Shown here: in pieces, positions 50,160-58,900 of the stretch
How the letters are laid out: each line of letters opens with the position of its first letter
Numbering within the stretch: the stretch's first letter is position 1
Assembly (NCBI RefSeq): GCF_002796605.1
Contig: NZ_CP024923.1
Location: 4,409,501-4,473,500, forward strand
From: Sphingomonas psychrotolerans
Lineage (GTDB): Bacteria > Pseudomonadota > Alphaproteobacteria > Sphingomonadales > Sphingomonadaceae
Length of the DNA: 64,000 nucleotides
Direction of reading: 5' to 3'
Notes under the pieces: generated by a model
The model's input: the letters and a program-made list of their open reading frames with translations, nothing else
Databases searched by the model: none
Told to the model about the DNA's origin: nothing
Translations under genes and position numbers: made by a program

Positions 50160-52699
50160 GCCACCCGCGTCAGCGCCTCGGTCACTTCGCGCACCCGGGT
50201 CGGGCGCTCTTCCGGTCCGCATTGCTCGAGCGCGTCCTCGAGATCCGCGGCGCGGGCGCCGAGCGCGGCTTCCTTGAACATGCCCGCCGAGCCGGCCAGC
50301 TTGTGGAGCAGGCCGCGCAGCTCGGCGATCGACTCGTCGTCGAAGCTCTGGTCCGCGGCGATGCGCTCGGCGCAGGCGAGCAGCTCGGCCTTGCGGGCTT
50401 CGTAGCGCTCGCGCAGAGCGGGCGAGATGGTGAGCTTCGGCGCCGGCGCGGCTTCGGCCGGCGCGGGTGCGGCGCGGGTCCAGCGGCGGATCACCTTGCC
50501 GAGCTCGGCGAGCTGGACCGGCTTGGCGACATGCGCCTGCATCCCCGCGGTGATGCACGCGTCGATATCGTCGGCATAGGCATTGGCGGTGAGTGCGAGG
50601 ATCGGCAAGGTCTGGGCCGTGATCCCGGTCTCGCGGATCGCGCGGGTCGCCTCGAGGCCGTCCATCACCGGCATCTGCACGTCCATCAGCACCAGATCGA
50701 AGGGCTGATCGGAACCGGTGGCCGCGACTGCGGTGTCGCGCGCCTGGGCGCCATCGGCGACCGTCACCGACTCATGGCCCAGCTTGGCCAGCATCGCCTC
50801 GACCAGCGCCTGATTGACGTCGTGATCCTCGGCGAGGAGGATCCGCAAGGGGCGTTCGGGCTGCTCTTCGCGCGCCTCGTCCGGTGCGGCATGCGCATCG
50901 GCGGGGTCGGCGAGCCGCAGCGGCACGCGCAGGGTGAAGCGCGTGCCCACTCCGGGCTGGCTGGTCAGCGTCAGCGAACCGCCCATCAGCGAGGCGAGGT
51001 GGCTGCTGATCGCGAGGCCGAGGCCGGTGCCGCCGAAGCGGCGCGCAGTCGATTGCTCGGCCTGGACGAACTGCTCGAAGATCGCGGACTGACGATCCTC
51101 GGGAATGCCGATGCCGGTGTCGGCGACAGTGATCTCGATATTGGCGCGGCGATCGTGCCAGCCGCGGCGCGCCTCGATCGAGACGCTGCCCGCTTCGGTG
51201 AACTTGACTGCGTTGCCGAGCAGGTTGAGCACGATCTGACGCAGGCGCAGCCCGTCGACCACCACGAACATCGGCAGCTCGGGTTCGACGTCGAACCACA
51301 CCCGCAGGCCTTTTTGCGCGGCGGCGGGCTCGATCAGTTTGACGCAGTTCCGGAGAGCGTGGCGGAAATCGACGCGCTCGGGAGCGATCTGCATCTGCCC
51401 GGCCTCGATCTTCGAGATGTCGAGAATGTCGTTGAGCAGGCGCATCATCGCCTTGCCCGAATCGGCGATCAGCTGGGCGTGCCGCTCCTGCTGCGGCGTG
51501 AGATCGCTGTGGAGCAGGAGATCGGCAAAGCCGAGCACGCCGTTCATCGGGGTGCGGATCTCGTGACTCATATTGGCGAGGAAGCTCGACTTGGCGGTGG
51601 CCGCGGCTTCGGCGCGGGCGCGCGAGATGTCGAGCGCGAATTCGAGATGCTTGCGCTTGGTGACGTCGCGCAGCGAGGCGATGACTTCGACCGGCGCACC
51701 GGTCTTCGGATCGCGGACGAGGCCGCAATTGGCTTCGATCCAGGTGTCTTCATCGGGCGTCGCGCGCTTGCGGACCCGGTTGGCGAAGACGCCGTGCTCG
51801 ATCTCGCCGCGGACGAGCTTGCCGTAAAATTCGAAGAGCCCGGGCTTGTCGTCGTCATGGACGAGCGCGGCCATCGACGCGCCGACGGCGCGCTCGGGCG
51901 GTGCGCCGAGCACCGGCTCGGTCGAGGGCGAGGCATAGGTGATGAAGCCGTCGAGATCGATGCGGAACACTGCGTCGGTGGCGTTCTGGGCGAGCAAGGC
52001 GAGCTGCGCCTCGGCGATCTCGCGGCGGGCGATGTCCTGCTCGAGCTGGTCGTTGGCGGCGCGCAGCGTCAGCATCCGCTCGCGGCGGTCGCGCAGCACG
52101 AGCAAGGCGAGCAGGATCACGAGGAAGGCGCTGCCGACGAACGCGATCTGGACCGGCTGCTCGAGAGCATTGGCGTTTTCGAGGCGCTGGGTGAGCAGGC
52201 GATTCTCCTCGACTTCGATCTCGCCGACCACCTGCAACAGCCGCCCGCGGGTTCCGCGGGTGCCGGCGCTGCGCATGAGCTCGATCGCCTCGGCGGTGCG
52301 GCCGGTGCTGTACAGCCACATCGAGTGCTCGCAATTGGCGAGTCGTTCGTTGAGGAGCGCCGCCAGCCGCGCGACACGGATGCCCTGATCGGGATTGTCG
52401 AGCGTGCCGCTGCGCAGTGCGTCCACCTCCGGCGGGAGGGTGCGTCGCACTTCGGTGACGATCGCACGCTCCTCGGCGTCGCCGGTGAGCAGATAGCCGC
52501 GACGCCCCATCTCGGCGCGCAGACTGAGGATGCGGACTTTCGACAGTCGTTTGCCGACTTCGAAGGTATGGCGAACCCAGGTCTCGGCGGTCTGCTTCTG
52601 CCAGGCCAGCCAGAGGCCGGAGCCGGCGCAGCAGATCAACAGAAAAAACACCGCCACGATCATCGTTCGCGACCGGCGCCGATTGGGGTCCGTCATCAT
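50156..52699 (-). CDS. Hybrid histidine kinase with CHASE3-like, PAS, receiver and Hpt domains
   Basis: The 847-residue product has a transmembrane segment at about 13-32, a CHASE3-like helical sensor (RILSLRAEMGRRGYLLTGDA) and a second membrane segment near 187-205. It also has a PAS domain with PAC (TDAVFRIDLDGFITYASPST) and a HisKA domain with SFLANMSHEIRTPMNG. The ATPase domain is followed by a receiver (DLVLMDVQMPVMDG) and a C-terminal Hpt domain with HKLAGSAGMF. Phosphate could thus pass His-Asp-His to an outside regulator. Its stop codon and the RTX stop codon share the CTAG at 50156-50159, so the genes are convergent with no spacer. Two single-domain receivers are divergently encoded next door and are likely partners. 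Confidence 0.9.
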   Translation of the reverse strand: MMTDPNRRRSRTMIVAVFFLLICCAGSGLWLAWQKQTAETWVRHTFEVGKRLSKVRILSLRAEMGRRGYLLTGDAEERAIVTEVRRTLPPEVDALRSGTLDNPDQGIRVARLAALLNERLANCEHSMWLYSTGRTAEAIELMRSAGTRGTRGRLLQVVGEIEVEENRLLTQRLENANALEQPVQIAFVGSAFLVILLALLVLRDRRERMLTLRAANDQLEQDIARREIAEAQLALLAQNATDAVFRIDLDGFITYASPSTEPVLGAPPERAVGASMAALVHDDDKPGLFEFYGKLVRGEIEHGVFANRVRKRATPDEDTWIEANCGLVRDPKTGAPVEVIASLRDVTKRKHLEFALDISRARAEAAATAKSSFLANMSHEIRTPMNGVLGFADLLLHSDLTPQQERHAQLIADSGKAMMRLLNDILDISKIEAGQMQIAPERVDFRHALRNCVKLIEPAAAQKGLRVWFDVEPELPMFVVVDGLRLRQIVLNLLGNAVKFTEAGSVSIEARRGWHDRRANIEITVADTGIGIPEDRQSAIFEQFVQAEQSTARRFGGTGLGLAISSHLASLMGGSLTLTSQPGVGTRFTLRVPLRLADPADAHAAPDEAREEQPERPLRILLAEDHDVNQALVEAMLAKLGHESVTVADGAQARDTAVAATGSDQPFDLVLMDVQMPVMDGLEATRAIRETGITAQTLPILALTANAYADDIDACITAGMQAHVAKPVQLAELGKVIRRWTRAAPAPAEAAPAPKLTISPALRERYEARKAELLACAERIAADQSFDDESIAELRGLLHKLAGSAGMFKEAALGARAADLEDALEQCGPEERPTRVREVTEALTRVA

Positions 52700-52865
52700 C
52701 GAGTTCCCTGAAACTCCTGTTTTACATATAGAGGGAAATCACCAACTTGAACCCGCGGAGTACAACTGGCGAGAGGGGCGATCTATCCCGGCGTGCGACC
52801 CGAAACGGTTGCGAGGCGTTATGATGCGGACGGGCGCCGCGGCGCCGCTGAGCAGCGAGGTACGA

Positions 52866-53237
52866 ATGGCGCGGATCATCATCGCGGACGACGACGAACT
52901 GGTGGGCGAGATGGCGCGCGACGCGCTGATCGCGGCGGGGCACGGCGCGGGGCTGGTGAGCAACGGCGCGGACGCCCTCAAGATCATCAAGGCGCGGCGG
53001 CCCGACCTCGTGATCCTCGACTGCAACATGCCCGAACTGTCGGGCGTGCTGCTGGTCGAGGAGCTGCGCAGGATGCCCGAATATGCCGATCTGCCGGTGC
53101 TGATGCTGACCGGTCGGCGCAGCGACCGCGACGAGGAGCTCGCGCGCTTCGCGGGCGCCAACGACTATATGAAGAAGCCCTTCGATCCCGACGAGCTGGT
53201 CTTCCGGGTCGAAGAATTGCTCGCGGCGAAGCGCTGA
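52866..53237 (+). CDS. Single-domain response regulator 1
   Basis: The 123-residue receiver has acidic residues DDDE, phospho-acceptor Asp in LVILDCNMPELSG, Thr in LMLTGRR and Lys in DYMKKPFDPDEL. It has no output domain, so it should work as a phosphate shuttle or by protein binding. The ATG at 52866 begins MARIIIADDDELVGE; an earlier ATG at 52821 is possible but lies in unlike sequence. It is joined to the next receiver by TGATG, and the two share ARII...DDELVGE, which indicates tandem duplication. Confidence 0.85.
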   Translation: MARIIIADDDELVGEMARDALIAAGHGAGLVSNGADALKIIKARRPDLVILDCNMPELSGVLLVEELRRMPEYADLPVLMLTGRRSDRDEELARFAGANDYMKKPFDPDELVFRVEELLAAKR

Positions 53238-53623
53238 TGGCACGGATCATCTATGTCGAGGACGACGAACTCGTCGGCGAGCTGGTCCAGCAAGTGCTCA
53301 GCGATGCCGGGCATATCGTCGGCGTGATCAACCACGGCACGCTCGCGTTCGAGACGATCGCATTCAAGAAGCCCGATCTCGTCATCCTCGATCGCGGACT
53401 GCCCGGGATGCAGGGCGTCGACATCCTGACGGCGCTGCGCCGGCTGCCCGGCCTGTATCTCACGCCGGTGCTGATGCTCACCGCCAAGGGCGGCGAGGCG
53501 ATGATCGACGAAGCGATGGGCGCGGGCGCCAACGATTATCTGGTCAAGCCGTTCGAGCCCGAGGAACTGGTCCGCCGGGTCGAGCAGGTGCTCAAGAACA
53601 ACCTTTTCCGCCGGGCCGAATAG
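53237..53623 (+). CDS. Single-domain response regulator 2
   Basis: The 128-residue receiver has VEDDELVGELVQQ, phospho-acceptor Asp in LVILDRGLPGMQG, LMLTAKGGE and the Lys of DYLVKPFEPEEL. The start ATG shares a base with the preceding stop. A short basic tail (LKNNLFRRAE) follows the domain. It has no DNA-binding domain. With receiver 1 and the divergent hybrid kinase it makes a compact phosphorelay whose output lies elsewhere. Confidence 0.87.
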   Translation: MARIIYVEDDELVGELVQQVLSDAGHIVGVINHGTLAFETIAFKKPDLVILDRGLPGMQGVDILTALRRLPGLYLTPVLMLTAKGGEAMIDEAMGAGANDYLVKPFEPEELVRRVEQVLKNNLFRRAE

Positions 53624-53732
53624 CAAGGCGGGCTTCCGAACAGTTCCTGTCAATTCGTTGCAGGCGATAGTCATCCTTTGTTCAGAGCCCCGGGCAGATG
53701 CTGGCGTTCAGGCGAAAAACCGGGAGGCAGGG

Positions 53733-55121
53733 ATGAACTGGGGATATGCGGCGCGGCTTGGCACGATGAGCGGCGCGCTGGCGCTGTCGGCCTGCATGAT
53801 GCCTTATGACGGCGGCGGATACGACGCGCCGCCGCCGCCGGCGTATAGCGATATCGAGAGCCCCGACCTCTACGCCGCCATCGACCGCGCGGATTCGCTG
53901 TGGGAAGCGATCGGCGACGCGCCGCCCGACCATGCCTTCGCGTTCGAAGGGGCCGAGCCCTGGGCGTGGGAACTGCAGGACGGGAACCGCGTCGTCGTCG
54001 AGGAAACCGCGGACGGAATCCAGAGCTATTATTTCGCCCCCGGCGACGCAGGGCCGTTCCTCGCGGTGCGCCCGGGAATGAGCTTCGGCTTCGAAGGCGA
54101 AGCCGTGGCGGTCGTCTATGGCCCCGACGGCGGCGCGATGCCGCGTGAGGCCGGCGCCGAACATCTCGGCGAAGGCGCCGAACTCTATGCGCGCGGACGG
54201 CGATTGCTGCGCGCGATGCTGCCGCGGCAATGGCGCGAAGTCGACAGCCAGGCATGGATCGACACCGGCCCGATCATCTGGGGCAGCGTCGCTCTGTGGG
54301 ACGAAGGCCGGCGTCGTCACCCCGGCTGGGGGCATCACCGCGACGGCGTGCGCGATGCCGAGTGGCGCCGCCGGCTCACGGTCGAGCGGCTGCGCCGCCG
54401 GATGCTCGCCGAACGGTTCCGCAACTGGCGCGAAGGCGGCTTCCAGGGGCCGCCGCCGGGACGCTTCCACCGGCCCGGCGCCGGGCATGGACCCGGAATC
54501 GGACGGCCCGGCCGTCCCGACACGCCGGGCGCCGGACGCCCGGGCATAGATCGGCCGCGGCAGCCGGGGCAGGGCGGGCGCCCGCCCGGCGCGCAGCCCG
54601 GACGTCCCCGCCAGCCCGATGCCGGGCAGCCAGGATCGCGGCCGTGGCGCGGCGGATGGCGACCGAACCGGCCCAATCCGCCGGCCGCGGGTAGCCCCGA
54701 TACCCCGGCAGCGACGCCCACCGTTCCCGGCGCGGAGCGGCCGCGACGCCCCGGCTGGGGCGGGCGTCCGCGCCCGGAGCGGGGCGATGCCGAGCGTAGC
54801 GGCACCGGGCGTCCGCAATCGGCGCCGATCGTCGATCGGCCCGAAGGCGCCCGTCCGCCGCGGCCGGAGGGGCCTCGCCGGGGCTGGTTCCGGCCGCGCC
54901 CCGAAGCCGATGGAGCGACGCCGGCGCCAGCGACACGTCCGTCTGCCGGTGGCGGTCGACCGGAGCGCGCGTGGTCACGTCCGGAGCGGAGCGCGCCGCC
55001 GGCGTCCAGCCCGCCGCGGACTTCGTCGCCGCCCGCCGAACCGCGCGCGTCTCCGCCGCCGCGATCTTCCGATGGCGGAGTGCGCGAACGGCGCGTGCCC
55101 GATCCCGACAAGCGGCTTTAG
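53733..55121 (+). CDS. Lipoprotein with Pro/Gly/Arg-rich disordered half
   Basis: The 462-residue product has a lipoprotein signal peptide with the lipobox LSAC (Cys21). A folded region at about residues 45-220 contains HAFAFEGAEPWAWEL, SYYFAPGDAGPFLAVRPG and REVDSQAWIDTG. The second half is a low-complexity, strongly basic PGR-rich chain (GPGIGRPGRPDTPGAGRPG). The ATG at 53733 follows GGGAGG. The basic tail could bind acidic polysaccharide or nucleic acid, which is a guess from charge. I do not recognise the folded domain. Confidence 0.75.
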   Translation: MNWGYAARLGTMSGALALSACMMPYDGGGYDAPPPPAYSDIESPDLYAAIDRADSLWEAIGDAPPDHAFAFEGAEPWAWELQDGNRVVVEETADGIQSYYFAPGDAGPFLAVRPGMSFGFEGEAVAVVYGPDGGAMPREAGAEHLGEGAELYARGRRLLRAMLPRQWREVDSQAWIDTGPIIWGSVALWDEGRRRHPGWGHHRDGVRDAEWRRRLTVERLRRRMLAERFRNWREGGFQGPPPGRFHRPGAGHGPGIGRPGRPDTPGAGRPGIDRPRQPGQGGRPPGAQPGRPRQPDAGQPGSRPWRGGWRPNRPNPPAAGSPDTPAATPTVPGAERPRRPGWGGRPRPERGDAERSGTGRPQSAPIVDRPEGARPPRPEGPRRGWFRPRPEADGATPAPATRPSAGGGRPERAWSRPERSAPPASSPPRTSSPPAEPRASPPPRSSDGGVRERRVPDPDKRL

Positions 55122-55161
55122 GGACGTTGCGCCTCCCTTCCCGGGAGGGGAGGCAATCGGA

Positions 55162-55620
55162 CTAAGCCGGCCTGAACGGTAGCAAGGTCTCATATTGGGC
55201 GAGTGCCGGCGCCGCCGCGATGACTGCGCGGTGGCGCAGCAGGAAGGCGTGGCGGACGATCTCGGCCTGCTGCTCGAGCCCGTATTTCTCGAACGGCTGG
55301 CCGGGCTTGAGCGCGTAATCGTAGCGGCAGAAGGGATGGCGCCTGAGCGGCAGGAAGATCCCCTTCTGGTGCTGCCAGATATGCGTCATCTCGTGGACGA
55401 AGAGCCCCTGTACGCCGAGCGGCGCCTGGCTGAAATCTTCGTGATAGATGCCGCTCTTCGGGTGAAAATGGATCGTCCCGCGCGGCGCCATCGTGGTGTT
55501 CGAGGGCTGGAAGAAGATCCATTTGCGGTTGGCGACCCGCGCCTGCGAATAGTCGATCGCAGTGCCGAACACCGATGCGCACATACGGGTCTCGCCTTCG
55601 GTGAGGGGGCGGGCAGTCAT
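55162..55620 (-). CDS. 'Vgr related' HEMTH protein, putative zinc peptidase
   Basis: The 152-residue product has MTARPLTEGETRMCASVFG, RVANRKWIFFQPSNTTMAP and a clear HExxH motif in LFVHEMTHIWQHQKG, with a Glu about 45 residues later (GLEQQAEIV) that could be the third ligand. Similar proteins are often annotated 'vgr related protein' in sphingomonads and resemble the DUF4157 peptidase-like domain. It has no signal peptide. It is divergent from the secreted nuclease gene and convergent with the lipoprotein gene. Peptidase activity is inferred from the motif alone. Confidence 0.75.
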   Translation of the reverse strand: MTARPLTEGETRMCASVFGTAIDYSQARVANRKWIFFQPSNTTMAPRGTIHFHPKSGIYHEDFSQAPLGVQGLFVHEMTHIWQHQKGIFLPLRRHPFCRYDYALKPGQPFEKYGLEQQAEIVRHAFLLRHRAVIAAAPALAQYETLLPFRPA

Positions 55621-55958
55621 CGCGGCAACATGACCATATGACGCCCACCTGTCACCGGATTTTCGACCGTGGGCCCGCGCACGCCGGGCAGGCGCTTAAC
55701 CATGATTCGCTGGACCAAGAGGCTGTCCCATCGTTGGACGCGGAGAGCCTGGCTCCCGCCGCCTGTCGCTATGTATCGGGCAATTATCCACAACTTTGCG
55801 GACAAGTTGGCGGCTCCCCGGCACAAGTCGGTTGAGCGGCGCAATGTTGCTGTCATGATCGGTGCTTAACCAAGCGCCAGTTCCTGCGTCTCCCTACAAG
55901 TGCTGCTTTCGTCCGGTGCCCGTTCGGCGCCGCGACGGCCGTCAACAGAGGATCGATC
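55621..55958. other. Intergenic with a perfect DnaA-box sequence
   Basis: This stretch of about 340 bases lies between the divergent HEMTH and nuclease genes. It contains TTATCCACA at 55784-55792, a perfect DnaA box. I see no AT-rich unwinding tract or cluster of boxes, so it is not an origin. Nuclease and HEMTH gene promoters should also lie here. Confidence 0.5.
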
Positions 55959-58900
55959 ATGGCTGCCAATGTGTTCATCAACGAAATTCACTACGACAAT
56001 GCCGGCGCCGACAGCGGTGAGTTCGTCGAGATCGCCGGCGCCGCGGGCACCAGCCTCGCCGGGTGGAAGATCGTCCTCTACAATGGTGCGAACGGGCAGA
56101 GCTACAGCACCGTCACGCTGAGCGGGACGATCGCCAACCAGCAGAACGGCTTCGGCACCGCCAGCGTCGCCTATGGCGCCGACGGCGTCCAGAACGGCGC
56201 ACCCGATGGCATCGCCCTGATCGATCCCGACGGCAACGTCGTCCAGTTCCTCAGCTACGAGGGCAGCTTCACTGCCGCCAACGGCCCTGCGGCGGGCCTC
56301 GTCAGCACCAATGTCGGCGTCTCGGAGAGTGGTTCGGCTTCGGGCACCTCGATTGGCCTGGTCGGCAGCGGCGCCACTGCCGCCGACTTCCACTGGGCGC
56401 TGATCGCCGACGACACCCCCGGCGGCGTCAATGCCGGCCAGAGCTTCGCCGGCGTGGTTCCGCCCCAGCCGGGCACGCTCAACATCGCCGACGCGACCAC
56501 CGTCGAGGGCAATGCCGGAACCCACGACATCGTCTTCACCGTCACCCGCGCCGATGGCAGCGCCGGTGCGGTCTCGGCGACCTGGACCGTCGCGTTCGGC
56601 GGCGCCACCGCCGGCGACTTCGGCGGTGCCTTCACCGCCAGCGGGACGGTGAGCTTCGCCGCCGGCGCCACCAGTGCCGAGATTCGTTTGCCCGTGCAGG
56701 GCGATACGACGTTCGAAGGCGACGACAACTTCACCGTCACGCTCAGCGCGCCGCAGGGCGGCGTCGCGCTCGGCGATGCCGTGGCGACCGGCACGATCAC
56801 CAATGACGATGCCGCGCCGCCCGCGCCCGCGGCGAACGTGTTCATCAACGAAATCCACTATGACAATGTCGGCACCGATGCCGGCGAGGCGATCGAGATC
56901 GCCGGCGCCGCGGGGACCGATCTCAGCGGCTACAAGCTCGTCTTCTACAACGGCTCGAACACCCCCGGCGCGGCGCCGGTCTACGACACGCTCACGCTCT
57001 CGGGCGTGATCGACGACGAATCGAACGGCTTCGGCGCACTCGGCTTTGCGCGGGCCAATATCCAGAACGGCGTGGCCGACGGCGTCGCGCTGATCGCTCC
57101 CGACGGCAGCGTCGTCCAGTTGCTCTCGTGGGAAGGCACCTTCACTGCCGCGGCGGGCACCCCGGCGGCCGGGGTCACCAGCACCGATATCGGCGTCAGC
57201 GAGGATCCGGCGCCCGCGGTCGGGCTGTCGCTCCAGCTCGAGGGCAATGGCTCGAGCGCGGCCGATTTCGCGTGGAGCGGGGCATCGGACGACAGCTTCG
57301 GCACGCTCAACAGCGGCCAATCCTTCCTGCCGGCGAACGGCCCGAGCCATTTGCGCGTCGGCGACGCCAAAGTGATCGAAGGCGACAGCGGCACCTCGAA
57401 CCTGATCTTCACGGTCAATCGCGCCGGCGGCACCGCGCTTGCCGCGAGCGTCGAATACAGCATCAACCTCGACGGCACCGCCACTGCGGACGATCTCGCG
57501 CCCGGCGCAATTCTCTCCGGCACGGTCAGCTTCGCGCCCGGCGAATTTTCGAAGCAGATCGTCGTGGCGGTGAAGGGCGATCTCGTCGGCGAGCCCAACG
57601 AGACGCTGTCGGTCAGCCTCGGCGCCACCACCGGCAATGTCGTGATCGACGATGCCGCCGCGATCGGCACGATCACCAACGACGATCCGATCGCGCTGAC
57701 GATCAGCCAGATACAGGGCGAGGGCCATGTTTCGGCCTATGTCGGCCAGACCGTGCTCACCACCGGCATCGTCACTGCGGTCGACACCAACGGCTTCTAT
57801 CTCCAGTCGGCGGCAGGCGACGGCAATGCGCGCACTTCGGACGCAGTCTTCGTCTTCACCAACACCGCGCCGGGCGTCGCAGTGGGCGACGGCGTGTCGG
57901 TGCGCGGTTCGGTCGCCGAGTTCGCGGGCAGCACCGCCAGCCTCAGCCTCACCGAAATCATTGCGCCGACGGTCACTGTAGAGACCCATGGCAACGCACT
58001 GCCGAGCGCGGTCCTGATCGGCGCGGGCGGCGTGCTGCCGCCGGCCGAGGCAATCGATAATGACGGCCTCACCAGCTACGATCCCGCCACCGACGGCGTC
58101 GACTTCTGGGAATCGCTGGAAGGCATGCGCGTCACGATCGACACGCCGCAGGCAGTGTCGAACACCAACGGGTTCGGCGAGACCGACGTGGTCGCCTCGC
58201 ACGGCACCGGCGCGAGCGGAGTCAATGACCGCGGCGGCATCACCATCTCGCCGGGCAGCGAAGGCGTCGCCGACTATAACCCCGAGAAGATCCAGATCGA
58301 CGACGATAGCGGCATCTTCGCCGGCTTCACGCCCGGCTACACGATCGGCGACCAATTGAGCAGCGTCACCGGCGTGGTGAACTATGCCTTCGAGAATTAC
58401 GAAGTGATCGTCACCGAGGCAGTGACCACGACGAAGGACCAGACGCTCGAGCGGGAGCAGACCGCGCTGCACGGCGATGCCAACAATCTGTCGATCGCGA
58501 CGTATAATCTCGAAAATCTCGACAGCTCGGACAACAAGTTCGACATTCTCGCCAACGACATCGTCTATAATCTCGGCGCCCCCGACATCATCGCGGCACA
58601 GGAGATCCAGGATGCCGACGGCGCCGGTTCGGGCTCGAACCTGTCGGGCACGGTCACTGCGCAGGGCCTGATCGACGCGATCTACGCCACTTCGGGCAAG
58701 CGCTACGCCTATGTCGAGATCGCTCCCGCCAGCGCGGGCTCGACCGGCGGCGAGGGTGGCGGCAACATCCGCAACGGCTATTTCTACAATGTCGACCGGG
58801 TCGACTATGTCGAGGGAAGCGCCGAGCTGATCGACGGAGCGGCATATAACGGCACGCGCAAGCCGCTGGTCGCGCAATTCGCCTTTGCCGGGCAGACGAT

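Noticed and set aside
55621..55958. Replication origin
   Set aside because: Only one DnaA box was seen, with no AT-rich unwinding region and no dnaA, hemE or parAB genes nearby.
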